Below, piece by piece: positions 16,998-24,798 of a stretch of 64,000 bases of DNA. Made by a program: the position numbers and the translations under genes. Positions within the stretch are counted from its first letter, which is position 1, and the number at the start of each line of letters is the position of its first letter. The notes below the pieces were generated by a model. It did not search any database and was not told the DNA's origin. It saw nothing but the letters and a program-made list of their open reading frames with translations. The DNA lies in the NCBI GenBank assembly GCA_902780915.1, contig CACZHK010000005.1, positions 1 through 64,000 on the forward strand, in the 5' to 3' direction. Origin of the DNA: Pseudoselenomonas ruminantium. GTDB taxonomy: Bacteria > Bacillota > Negativicutes > Selenomonadales > Selenomonadaceae.

Positions 16998-17324
16998 TCA
17001 TTTTGTCTTCACCCGCTCCCAGAGAGGGGATGTAACTTTGGGGGCGGGGGTGGCAGTATTGACTGCTGATTTCGGCTGCCCGGCAGAGCCGAGCTGGGAC
17101 CAATTTATAGGCGCAAAGGATTGAGGTGTGGCATTGGCTGCAGCTTTTGCAGCTTCTTTGCGGCGCTGCGCTTCAATTTCTTCGTGCGTGGGGACTGGAA
17201 TGGACTTTGCGTTTCCTTGGGCGTAATTTGTCTGTTTTTGCCGGATAACGTGTGAGGCAGGTTTCTCCTGCTGCACGCCATTGCCCAATAGATAATTCAG
17301 CAGGGCCTGTTTGTCTGTGTCCAA
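16998..17324 (-). CDS. Hypothetical protein, 108 residues
   Basis: I do not recognise this small protein. The preferred start is TTG at 17324 (MDTDKQALLNYLLGNG) because AAAAGGAAGTG stands seven bases before it. The protein is hydrophilic, with an Ala/Lys/Glu-rich helix (EEIEAQRRKEAAKAAANA) and Pro/Ala/Thr-rich linkers; it lacks membrane segments and cysteines. It starts 16 bases after the stop of the DUF4870-like gene, so the two are likely one transcript. Confidence 0.65.
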   Translation of the reverse strand: MDTDKQALLNYLLGNGVQQEKPASHVIRQKQTNYAQGNAKSIPVPTHEEIEAQRRKEAAKAAANATPQSFAPINWSQLGSAGQPKSAVNTATPAPKVTSPLWERVKTK

Positions 17325-17340
17325 TATGGTCACTTCCTTT

Positions 17341-17670
17341 TCAGAGCAGGGGATAGTGGTACTCCTGGCCATTTATGACCTTGAAGCAGGCGTAGATGGA
17401 GCAGCAGAACCATATTGCGCCCAGGATAAAGAGGGCGGGCCAGAGCAATACGCCTACCACAAGGAAGGTCAGTGCCAATACCACGGCGCTGATGACGCCG
17501 AAGATGGCCTGGGCCATCAGGGCTTGCTTGGCATGTTGGGCTACAAATTCATCCTTCCCGTCAAAGCACAGGTAGATGACTAAGGGAATGACTATGTAGC
17601 CGACACCAAAGAACAGGTAGCCGATATGCGCGGCAAGAGCCAGCGCTTTTTGTTTTCCTTCTATGGGCAT
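17341..17670 (-). CDS. DUF4870-like small membrane protein
   Basis: About 109 residues from the ATG at 17670, preceded by GAAAGGAAGG. Three hydrophobic stretches are seen: ALALAAHIGYLFFGVGYIVI, IFGVISAVVLALTFLVVGVLL and LFILGAIWFCCSIYACF. The segment GKDEFVAQHAKQALMAQ between the first two matches the conserved polar loop of DUF4870/Tic20-like proteins. The function of this family is not established; it lies in the inner membrane. Confidence 0.75.
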   Translation of the reverse strand: MPIEGKQKALALAAHIGYLFFGVGYIVIPLVIYLCFDGKDEFVAQHAKQALMAQAIFGVISAVVLALTFLVVGVLLWPALFILGAIWFCCSIYACFKVINGQEYHYPLL

Positions 17671-17840
17671 AGAGAACCTTCCTTTCATCTTGAGAGAGTG
17701 CTGCTGCAGTTTCAAAACAGCATCATTGTACATCACAATGATACACGCATTGAACTTGGTGTGCAACAGAAATATCCCCGATGGCAAAACTTGAGACAGC
17801 AGCGGGCAGCAGGACTATGTGCAGGAAGAATGGCAAAATG

Positions 17841-17854
17841 CTTTCGTATGAAAA
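17841..17854 (+). promoter_or_regulatory. Operator-like site CTTTCGTATGAAAA upstream of the DeoR-family gene
   Basis: Identical at 13 of 14 positions to 19547-19560 in the divergent activase/glycyl radical enzyme promoter region. It has TTTC...GAAA symmetry. Probably the site bound by the adjacent DeoR-family regulator. Confidence 0.6.
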
Positions 17855-17869
17855 CAAAATACTTTTGTA

Positions 17870-17909
17870 AAAGCCCCCTTTATGCTATACTTAACATAAA
17901 GGGGGCTTT
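17870..17909. repeat. 15-bp perfect inverted repeat around the deoR-type gene -10 box
   Basis: AAAGCCCCCTTTATG (17870-17884) and CATAAAGGGGGCTTT (17895-17909) flank a 10-base centre that contains most of TATACT (17886-17891). The right arm also holds the G run that acts as ribosome-binding site for ATG 17914. Confidence 0.8.
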
Positions 17910-17913
17910 GGCT

Positions 17914-18657
17914 ATGAATGAGCGTCAAATAAAAATACTGAATATTGTCAACAGGGAAAAGCGCATTGCGGTGACTGAGCTGGCGGCGGCGGTTGGCGTG
18001 TCGGAGGTCACTACCAGGAAAGACCTGTCCGTATTGGAGGATAAGGGCCTCCTGAGGAGGGAGCATGGCTTTGCCACTATGATGGCCATTGACGATGTGA
18101 GCAAGCGCATGGCCATAGGCTATGAGGTCAAGCGCCGTATCGCCAAGTGCGCGGCGGCTTCTGTGGCTGATGGGGAAACTGTGATGATTGAGTCGGGATC
18201 CTCCTGTGCTTTGCTGGCAGAGGAACTGGCAACTGTCCGGAGAGATATCACCATTGTCACCAACTCGGTCTTTATTGCGGGCTTCGTCAGGGACAAGCAG
18301 GGGGCACGCATCATCCTGATGGGCGGGGAACTGCAGAAAGAGGCTCAGGTGATGGTGGGGCCTCTGGTCAGGAAGTGCGCCGAGTCCTTTTATGTGGACA
18401 AGCTCTTTGTGGGCACAGACGGCTTCAATGAACGGGGGGCCATGTCCGGTGATCTCATGCGCACTGAGGCAGTGAGAGCCATGGCGGAAAATGCCAAAGA
18501 GGTGAATATCCTGACAGAGTCCGAGAAATTCTCCCGTACCGGGGTGGTGTCCCTCTTTTCCTATGGAGAAATTTCCGCTGTGTATACGGATGAGAGCATA
18601 GACCAGGTCTATCTGGAGGTATTGCGGGAAAAGGGCGTAGAGGTGCATATGGCTTAA
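17914..18657 (+). CDS. DeoR-family transcriptional regulator
   Basis: 247 residues. The N-terminal winged helix-turn-helix is of the DeoR type (VTELAAAVGVSEVTTRKDLSVLE) and the C-terminal sensor domain has the sugar-isomerase-like fold, with the family landmarks ADGETVMIESGSSC, TIVTNS, GGELQ and LFVGTDGF. These regulators respond to phosphorylated sugars. It is encoded next to a glycyl radical enzyme, its activase and an FSA-type aldolase, and shares an operator-like motif with their promoters, so it is probably their local repressor. Confidence 0.9.
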   Translation: MNERQIKILNIVNREKRIAVTELAAAVGVSEVTTRKDLSVLEDKGLLRREHGFATMMAIDDVSKRMAIGYEVKRRIAKCAAASVADGETVMIESGSSCALLAEELATVRRDITIVTNSVFIAGFVRDKQGARIILMGGELQKEAQVMVGPLVRKCAESFYVDKLFVGTDGFNERGAMSGDLMRTEAVRAMAENAKEVNILTESEKFSRTGVVSLFSYGEISAVYTDESIDQVYLEVLREKGVEVHMA

Positions 18658-18671
18658 GTGGCAGGACAACT

Positions 18672-19463
18672 TCAGAAGAAAGCTTCGATTCCTTCTGCCA
18701 GGAACACCTGCCTGTATTCCTCCAGATTTTCCGGGTGCAGGGCTTTGAGGTTTTCGAAGGCATAGTTCCTGCCCAGCAGGCGGTATTTGTTCTCGCCGAA
18801 CTGGTGGAAGGGCAGGAGCTGGACCTTGCCTGCGCCTGCTTCCCGCAGGCGGCGGACGAAGCCTTTGGCATCTTCCAGAGTGGCATTCACGCCTGGGATT
18901 ACTGGCATGCGGGGCAGTACTTCTTTGCCATGCTCGATGGCGTATTTCATGTTGGCTAAAATGGGAAGGTTGGATACGCCTGTATATTCTTTGTGCTTTT
19001 CCTCGTCCCAATGCTTGATGTCAAAGAGCAGCAGGTCCAGATAGCTGATGACCTGCTGGAAGACAGCCGGGGCGGCAAAGCCTGTGGTCTCCATGGCGGT
19101 ATGGAGGCCTTTTTCTTTGCAGGCTTGCAGCAGGGCTATGGCAAAATCCGGCTGCAGCAGGGCTTCGCCGCCGGAAAGGGTAACGCCGCCACCGCTCTTT
19201 CGATAGAAGGGTTCATCCTGCATGACGATGCGGACAATTTCATCCACGCTTTTGCGCTCTCCCTTGAGCTTCAGCAACTGAGGGGGAGCTTTCTTTATGT
19301 CCCAGGGAATCTCCAAGGTGGCAGACTGGCTCTCCGGGTTGGCGCACCAGCTGCACTTCAGGGGACATCCTTTGAAGAACACTACCGTGCGGATGCCCGG
19401 CCCGTCGTTGAGGCTGAATTTCTGTATGTTGAAGATGGTGCCGAGCTGGCAGGTCTTTTCCAT
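18672..19463 (-). CDS. Glycyl radical enzyme activating enzyme (PflA/PflC-like radical SAM)
   Basis: About 263 residues. The radical SAM cluster motif CxxxCxxC is in KGCPLKCSWCANPE near residue 40. FSLNDGPGIRTVVFFKGC and GGGVTLSGGEALLQ are typical of pyruvate-formate-lyase-activase homologues. It lacks the extra ferredoxin-like insert with two more 4Fe-4S clusters seen in many YjjW/PflC-type activases, so it is the short form. ATG 19463 follows AAGGAG. It would generate the glycyl radical on the divergently encoded enzyme at 19672. Confidence 0.92.
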   Translation of the reverse strand: MEKTCQLGTIFNIQKFSLNDGPGIRTVVFFKGCPLKCSWCANPESQSATLEIPWDIKKAPPQLLKLKGERKSVDEIVRIVMQDEPFYRKSGGGVTLSGGEALLQPDFAIALLQACKEKGLHTAMETTGFAAPAVFQQVISYLDLLLFDIKHWDEEKHKEYTGVSNLPILANMKYAIEHGKEVLPRMPVIPGVNATLEDAKGFVRRLREAGAGKVQLLPFHQFGENKYRLLGRNYAFENLKALHPENLEEYRQVFLAEGIEAFF

Positions 19464-19510
19464 TCTTATCACTCCTTGTCATGGATTGGTGCATGGCTGC
19501 TGTTTCTTTG

Positions 19511-19539
19511 ATGATACCATACAGGAGAAGAGCTGTAAA
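19511..19539 (-). promoter_or_regulatory. Promoter for the activase gene
   Basis: On the minus strand: TTTACA (19534-19539), 17-base spacer, TATCAT (19511-19516). The operator-like motif at 19547-19560 sits directly upstream of its -35. Confidence 0.6.
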
Positions 19540-19546
19540 TGAATTT

Positions 19547-19560
19547 CTTTCGAATGAAAA
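19547..19560 (+). promoter_or_regulatory. Operator-like site CTTTCGAATGAAAA between activase and glycyl radical enzyme genes
   Basis: Second copy of the motif at 17841-17854; the centre TTTCGAATGAAA has TTTC/GAAA symmetry. It lies between the two divergent promoters. Confidence 0.6.
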
Positions 19561-19588
19561 TATTATTGCTTCTTAGCAAAAGAAAATA

Positions 19589-19617
19589 TTGACGAAAATA
19601 TATTTTTGATATATTAT
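19589..19617 (+). promoter_or_regulatory. Promoter for the glycyl radical enzyme gene
   Basis: TTGACG (19589-19594), 17-base spacer, TATTAT (19612-19617). Confidence 0.7.
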
Positions 19618-19671
19618 TAGGTTACAAACGAAAGAGAAAAGACTTATCAGCAAAATAGGAGGTCAAATATC

Positions 19672-22086
19672 ATGGAGAACAAGGAACACTTCGGCTCTCT
19701 GACTGAGAGGATGCAGGCCTTCAGAGAAGAGGTGCTGGATGAGAAGCCCTATATAGACGCAGAGAGGGCAGTCCTGGCTACGGAGAGCTACAAGGCTCAC
19801 CAGAACCAGCCCCCTGTGATGAAGCGGGCTCTGATGTTGAAGAACATTCTGGAGAAAATGTCCATCTATATCGAGGATAAGACCCTGCTGGCAGGCAATC
19901 AGGCTACCAAGAACTGCAATGCCCCCATTTTCCCCGAGTACACCATGGGCTTTGTCATGGCTGAGCTGGACAAGTTCGAGCAGCGAGATGGTGATGTTTT
20001 CTATATTACCGAAGAAACCAAGGAGCAGCTACGCTCCCTGGCGCCGTTTTGGGAAAACAACAATCTGCGGGCCAGGGGGGAGGCTCTGCTGCCTGATGAG
20101 GTGGCAGTCTTCATGGAGACCGGTGTTTTCGGCATGGAGGGCAAGCTGAATGCCGGCGATGCCCATATCGTGGTGAACTATGGCAGGCTGCTGGCTGAGG
20201 GGCTGCGGGGCTATGAGGAGCGCACGCGGCAGTTGAAGGCAGCCCTTGACCTGGCTGACCCTGACAGCGTGGACAAGTATGTTTTCTACAAGGCTGTGCT
20301 GACTGTCATAGGGGCCGTGAAGGATTTTGCCCTGCGCTACTCGAATCTGGCAGCAAGGCTGGCGGCTGGGGAGAAGGATGGAAAGAGGAAGGCAGAACTG
20401 GCGGAACTCTCCCGGATCTGCGCGAGAGTTCCGTATGAGCCTGCCAGGTCTTTCCATGAAGCTGTGCAGGCAGTGTGGTTTATACAGCTTATCCTGCAAA
20501 TCGAGTCCAACGGCCACTCTCTTTCCTATGGGCGTTTTGACCAATATATGTACCACTATTACAAGTCGGATATGGAGCAGGGGAAGATTACCAGGCAGGA
20601 AGCGCTGGAACTTCTTACCAATCTGTGGATCAAGACGCTGACCATCAACAAGGTGCGCTCTCAGGCCCACACCTTCAGCTCTGCCGGCAGCCCCATGTAT
20701 CAGAATGTCACTATTGGGGGGCAGACTCCTGACAAGAAAGATGCTGTGAACGACCTTTCCTTCCTGGTGCTGCAGTCTGTGGCCCAGACCCGCCTGACTC
20801 AGCCCAATCTCACAGTGCGTTACCATGAGCATATCAGCAAGGCCTTCTTTGACGAGTGCATCGAAGTCATGAAGCTGGGCTTCGGCATGCCGGCTCTGAA
20901 CAATGATGAGATCATCATTCCTTCTTTCATCAAGTGGGGAGTGAAGGAGGAAGATGCCTACAACTACAGTGCTGTGGGCTGCGTGGAAACGGCGGTGCCC
21001 GGCAAGTGGGGCTATCGCTGCACGGGCATGAGCTACATCAATTTTCCCAGAGTGCTGCTCTGCGCCATGAACGATGGGGTGGACATGACCAGTGGCAAGC
21101 GCTTCACCAAGGGCTATGGCTATTTCAAGGACATGAAGTCCTATGAGGAACTCATCTCTGCCTGGGATAAGACGGTGCGGGAGATGACCCGCTATAGCGT
21201 CATCGTGGAAAATGCCATCGACAAGGCATCGGAAAGGGATGTGCCGGATATCCTCTGCTCGGCCCTCACGGACGACTGCATTGGCCGTGGCAAGACCATC
21301 AAGGAGGGCGGCGCGGTTTACGATTTCATTTCCGGCTTGCAGGTAGGCATTGCCAATATGGCAGATTCCCTGGCCGCCATCAAGAAATTGGTGTTTGAGG
21401 AAAAGAAGATCACTCCTAAAGAACTTTGGGAAGCCATCCTGGATGATTTCCAGTCTGAGAAGTCAAGGAAGATACAGGATTTGCTCATCAATGACTCTCC
21501 CAAGTATGGCAATGACGATGATTATGTGGACAACCTGATTGTGGAAGCCTATGATTCCTATCTGGATGAGATCAAGAAGTATCCCAATACCCGCCATGGC
21601 CGTGGCCCTGTTGGCGGCATACGCTACGGAGGAACTTCTTCCATCTCTGCCAATGTGGGGCAGGGCATGGGCACCATGGCAACGCCGGACGGCAGACGGG
21701 CTCATGAGCCGTTGGCAGAGGGCTGCTCGCCTGCTCACGGTGCCGACAGGAATGGGCCCACGGCGGTATTCAAGTCCGTGGCGAAGCTGCCTACGGAGAA
21801 AATCACAGGCGGGGTGCTGCTGAACCAGAAGATGACGCCCCAGGTCCTGGCCAAAGAGGAGAACAAGCAGAAATTGGAAATGCTGATAGCCACTTTCTTC
21901 GATACTCTCAAGGGCTATCATGTGCAATACAATATCGTCTCCCGTGAGACCTTGATAGATGCCCAGAAACACCCGGAGAAGCACAAGGATCTCATCGTGA
22001 GGGTGGCTGGTTACAGCGCCTTCTTCAATGTGCTGTCCAAGGCTACTCAGGATGATATCATCGGCAGGACGGAACAGAGCGTTTGA
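19672..22086 (+). CDS. Glycyl radical enzyme of the PflD/YbiW class
   Basis: 804 residues. The active-site Cys437 lies in the sequence GCVETAVPGKWG and the radical-bearing Gly780 in VRVAGYSAFF, so both catalytic loops are intact. The CVE motif and overall sequence place it with PflD/YbiW and the glycerol/diol dehydratase-like branch rather than with true pyruvate formate-lyase. The gene set here (activase, enzyme, FSA-like aldolase, DeoR regulator) mirrors the E. coli ybiY-ybiW-fsaA and pflCD-talC regions. The physiological substrate cannot be read from sequence alone; a sugar-derived phosphate or polyol is plausible. It is oxygen-sensitive, which fits an anaerobe. AGGAGG precedes the ATG. 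Confidence 0.9.
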   Translation: MENKEHFGSLTERMQAFREEVLDEKPYIDAERAVLATESYKAHQNQPPVMKRALMLKNILEKMSIYIEDKTLLAGNQATKNCNAPIFPEYTMGFVMAELDKFEQRDGDVFYITEETKEQLRSLAPFWENNNLRARGEALLPDEVAVFMETGVFGMEGKLNAGDAHIVVNYGRLLAEGLRGYEERTRQLKAALDLADPDSVDKYVFYKAVLTVIGAVKDFALRYSNLAARLAAGEKDGKRKAELAELSRICARVPYEPARSFHEAVQAVWFIQLILQIESNGHSLSYGRFDQYMYHYYKSDMEQGKITRQEALELLTNLWIKTLTINKVRSQAHTFSSAGSPMYQNVTIGGQTPDKKDAVNDLSFLVLQSVAQTRLTQPNLTVRYHEHISKAFFDECIEVMKLGFGMPALNNDEIIIPSFIKWGVKEEDAYNYSAVGCVETAVPGKWGYRCTGMSYINFPRVLLCAMNDGVDMTSGKRFTKGYGYFKDMKSYEELISAWDKTVREMTRYSVIVENAIDKASERDVPDILCSALTDDCIGRGKTIKEGGAVYDFISGLQVGIANMADSLAAIKKLVFEEKKITPKELWEAILDDFQSEKSRKIQDLLINDSPKYGNDDDYVDNLIVEAYDSYLDEIKKYPNTRHGRGPVGGIRYGGTSSISANVGQGMGTMATPDGRRAHEPLAEGCSPAHGADRNGPTAVFKSVAKLPTEKITGGVLLNQKMTPQVLAKEENKQKLEMLIATFFDTLKGYHVQYNIVSRETLIDAQKHPEKHKDLIVRVAGYSAFFNVLSKATQDDIIGRTEQSV

Positions 22087-22103
22087 GTTAGGAGGAACAG
22101 ACT

Positions 22104-22781
22104 ATGAAGCTTATCATCGATGATGCCCATATTGACCAGATCAGGAAGATTTATGAATACTATCCCGTGGATGGCGTCACTACCAATCCCACTATCCTTG
22201 CCAAGAGCGGGCGGCAGCCCTATGAAGTGCTGAGGGAAATCAGGGAATTCATAGGGGATGAGGCAGAGCTCCATGTGCAGGTGACGGCTAGGGCAGCAGA
22301 AGGCATGGTGGAGGATGCCCATAAGATTATCAAGGAACTGGGTAAAAATACCTTTGTCAAGATTCCCTCTGTACCGGAAGGCTTCAAGGCCATGATGGCC
22401 CTGCATGGCGAAGGGGCGAAGCTCACTGCCACCGCCATCTACACGCCCATGCAGGCGTTCCTGGCGGCCAAAGCCGGGGCTGACTATGCTGCCCCGTATA
22501 TCAACCGCATTGACAATATGGGCTACAATGGCATAAAGGTGGCCAGAGATATCCACGATATTTTCCGCAACAACGGCTTCAAGACGGAGGTGTTGGCTGC
22601 CAGCTTCAAGAACTCCCAGCAGCTCCTGGAGCTCTGCGAATATGGGGTAGGGGCTTCCACTGTGTCCCCGGAGGTGATTTTCAACTTGGTGAAGAACGAG
22701 GCCATCACCTCGGCTATAGATGATTTCATAGCAGATTTCGAAGGGCTGGTGGGTGAGGGCAAGACCATGAAGGATTGCTGA
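22104..22781 (+). CDS. Fructose-6-phosphate aldolase / transaldolase-like (TalC/FSA)
   Basis: 225 residues, the short transaldolase subfamily. The Schiff-base lysine is Lys86 in TFVKIPSVPEG. DGVTTNPTILAKSGR at the N-terminus and APYINRIDNMGYNG are family landmarks. The enzyme class cleaves or forms fructose 6-phosphate from dihydroxyacetone and glyceraldehyde 3-phosphate, or acts as transaldolase. It begins 17 bases after the glycyl radical enzyme stop with GGAGGA before ATG, so it belongs to the same transcript. Confidence 0.92.
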   Translation: MKLIIDDAHIDQIRKIYEYYPVDGVTTNPTILAKSGRQPYEVLREIREFIGDEAELHVQVTARAAEGMVEDAHKIIKELGKNTFVKIPSVPEGFKAMMALHGEGAKLTATAIYTPMQAFLAAKAGADYAAPYINRIDNMGYNGIKVARDIHDIFRNNGFKTEVLAASFKNSQQLLELCEYGVGASTVSPEVIFNLVKNEAITSAIDDFIADFEGLVGEGKTMKDC

Positions 22782-22832
22782 CCCCTTGTGATATTGTCGT
22801 TTTGCGTATACTTGTATACATGCAAATCCCTG

Positions 22833-22862
22833 TTGACAATGTTACAGTCGTCTTGCTATAAT
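22833..22862 (+). promoter_or_regulatory. Strong promoter for amtB-glnK
   Basis: TTGACA (22833-22838), 18-base spacer, TATAAT (22857-22862). Transcription would start near 22869, upstream of the leader hairpin. Confidence 0.75.
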
Positions 22863-22891
22863 CGTCACATCAACATGAACTTGAGGCAATG

Positions 22892-22937
22892 AGGCCCCAT
22901 GCAGTCAGGTACCGGACTGCGTGGGGCCTTTCTATTT
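22892..22937 (+). terminator. Intrinsic terminator within the amtB leader (possible attenuator)
   Basis: AGGCCCCATGCAGTC (22892-22906) pairs with GACTGCGTGGGGCCT (22915-22929) over 15 bp with one G-T pair; TTCTATTT follows. It lies between the promoter and the amtB start, so it must be read through for expression; it could also end upstream transcription. Confidence 0.65.
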
Positions 22938-22994
22938 CCAAGGGCGTGTTGCCGTCATTATTCAAAGAGGAATACATGAAGGGATATGATCTAT

Positions 22995-24308
22995 ATGCTT
23001 AATACAGGAGATACTGCTTGGGTGCTCATAAGTGCAGCCCTGGTGTTCATAATGACTCCCGGCCTGGCTCTTTTTTACGGGGGCATGGTGCGGAGCAAGA
23101 ATGTGCTGACTACCATCATGCAGAGTATGTTTGTGCTGGGACTTATTTCCGTCGAGTGGGTTATCCTGGGCTATGCCATGGCTTTCGGCACGGATGTCAA
23201 TGGCTTTATAGGCAGCCTGGACAAAATTGGTCTTGAGGGCGTGGGACTGGCCATCCTGGAGGGGGGCACTATCCCGGAGCTGGCTTTCGTAGCCTTCCAG
23301 TGCATGTTTGCCGCGCTTACCCCGGCTCTCATCACCGGCGCCTTTGCCGAGAGGCTCCGCTTCTCAGGGTTCTGCTTCTTCATCCTGCTCTGGGCCATTT
23401 TGATTTACAACCCCATGGCCCACTGGGTCTGGGGCGGCGGCTTCCTGGCTGAGCTTGGGGCGCTGGATTTCGCCGGCGGCCTGGTCATCCATATTCTCTC
23501 CGGCGTGTCCGGCCTGACCATCTGCCTGCTCCTGGGCAAGCGCCACGGCTATGGCAAGCGCGCCATGCTGCCCCATAACCTGCCCATGACAGTGCTGGGG
23601 GCTGCGCTGCTCTGGTTCGGCTGGTTCGGCTTCAATGCGGGCAGCGCCCTGGGAGCCAATGAGCTGGCGGCCAATGCCTTCGTGGTGACTCAGGCGGCAG
23701 CTGCTGCAGCCCTGGTGGCCTGGGTGCTCCTTGAGTGGAATTTCAATGGCAAGCCCACCCTCCTGGGGGCAGTTTCCGGCTGCGTGGCAGGCTTGGTGGC
23801 CATCACTCCTGCGGCAGGCTTTGTGACTCCGCTGGCTTCCCTTATCATCGGTGCTGTAGGCGGCGCTGTGTGCTATTTCGCGGTAGCTGTGCTGAAGCAG
23901 AAGCTGGGCTATGACGATTCCCTGGACGCTTTCGGCATCCACGGTATCGGCGGCACCTGGGGCTCCATCGCCACCGGCATCTGGGCTACCACTTCTGTGA
24001 ACCCGGCTGGTGCCAACGGCCTTTTCTACGGCGAGACTGATCTTTTCGTGGCACAGGTGATCTCCACTCTCGTGGCTTATGCTCTGGGCATTGTCGGTTC
24101 CTATGTGCTTTACAAGCTTGTCGACCACTTCATTTCCATGCGTGTGGATGAGGCTGAGGAAATTGCCGGCCTGGATCTGGTGGAGCACGGCGAGCAGGGC
24201 TACAGCGGCGGCACCATCGGCGGCAGCCCTATCCTGGGGGCGCTGGAGAATTCTTCCGAGCTTCTGGCCCGTACCGTTATGGCCAGCGGCCACAGTGCAG
24301 TGAAGTGA
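22995..24308 (+). CDS. amtB: Ammonium transporter Amt
   Basis: About 437 residues with eleven hydrophobic segments expected of Amt/MEP/Rh channels. The twin-histidine pore pair is present in GGLVIHILSGVSGL and DAFGIHGIGGTWGS. The N-terminus (FIMTPGLALFYGGMVRSKN) has the Amt signature. It moves ammonium across the inner membrane. ATG 22995 has AAGGGA about ten bases upstream; an in-frame ATG at 22986 lies too close to that element. It is followed 13 bases later by glnK, the usual partner that blocks the channel when nitrogen is ample. Confidence 0.95.
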   Translation: MLNTGDTAWVLISAALVFIMTPGLALFYGGMVRSKNVLTTIMQSMFVLGLISVEWVILGYAMAFGTDVNGFIGSLDKIGLEGVGLAILEGGTIPELAFVAFQCMFAALTPALITGAFAERLRFSGFCFFILLWAILIYNPMAHWVWGGGFLAELGALDFAGGLVIHILSGVSGLTICLLLGKRHGYGKRAMLPHNLPMTVLGAALLWFGWFGFNAGSALGANELAANAFVVTQAAAAAALVAWVLLEWNFNGKPTLLGAVSGCVAGLVAITPAAGFVTPLASLIIGAVGGAVCYFAVAVLKQKLGYDDSLDAFGIHGIGGTWGSIATGIWATTSVNPAGANGLFYGETDLFVAQVISTLVAYALGIVGSYVLYKLVDHFISMRVDEAEEIAGLDLVEHGEQGYSGGTIGGSPILGALENSSELLARTVMASGHSAVK

Positions 24309-24321
24309 GGGGGCAGGGACT

Positions 24322-24708
24322 ATGAGTGCATTGAAGATAAACAAGATAGAGATCATCACCCGTTCCAGCAAGCTGGATGAGCTAGTGCAGGCCCTGAATG
24401 ATATCGGCGTGCTGGGCATGACCGTGAGCCAGGTCTTCGGCAGCGGCCTCCAGCGGGGACATAAAGAGGTCTATCGCGGCCAGGAGTACCACATCAATCT
24501 GGTGCCCAAGGTGAAGATTGAGACGGTGGTCTGCGAAGTGCCTGTGGAAAAGGTGCTGGAAACTGCCCAGAAGGTGCTCCGCACGGGCAAGTTTGGCGAT
24601 GGCAAGATCTTCGTCACGGAGCTTGCCGATGCCGTGCGCATCCGCACCGGCCATCGGGGTCCTGAGGCTATCAAGGACATTCCGGGGGAAGTGAAGGAAG
24701 AGGGCTGA
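24322..24708 (+). CDS. glnK: Nitrogen regulatory protein PII (GlnK type)
   Basis: 128 residues, somewhat longer than the 112-residue standard because of an N-terminal extension of about five and a C-terminal tail. The T-loop reads GHKEVYRGQEYHINLVPK; Tyr56 aligns with the classical uridylylated Tyr51. The C-terminal landmark GKIFVTELADAVRIRTG is conserved. PII binds ATP/ADP and 2-oxoglutarate and gates AmtB, with which it is co-transcribed. Confidence 0.95.
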   Translation: MSALKINKIEIITRSSKLDELVQALNDIGVLGMTVSQVFGSGLQRGHKEVYRGQEYHINLVPKVKIETVVCEVPVEKVLETAQKVLRTGKFGDGKIFVTELADAVRIRTGHRGPEAIKDIPGEVKEEG

Positions 24709-24731
24709 AACTAAAATTCCATAGCGCAATC

Positions 24732-24777
24732 AGCAAAGTTGCGGAGGCGTTGAGCCACGTGACTTTGCTTTTTTATT
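24732..24777 (+). terminator. Terminator after glnK
   Basis: AGCAAAGT (24732-24739) pairs with ACTTTGCT (24762-24769) followed by TTTTTTATTT. Confidence 0.78.
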
Positions 24778-24798
24778 TACAAAGGAAAAATTTGTTGC

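Noticed and set aside
22892-22929. ANTAR-type two-hairpin antiterminator element in the amtB leader
   Set aside because: No clear second hairpin and no hexaloop with A1 and G4 could be drawn.
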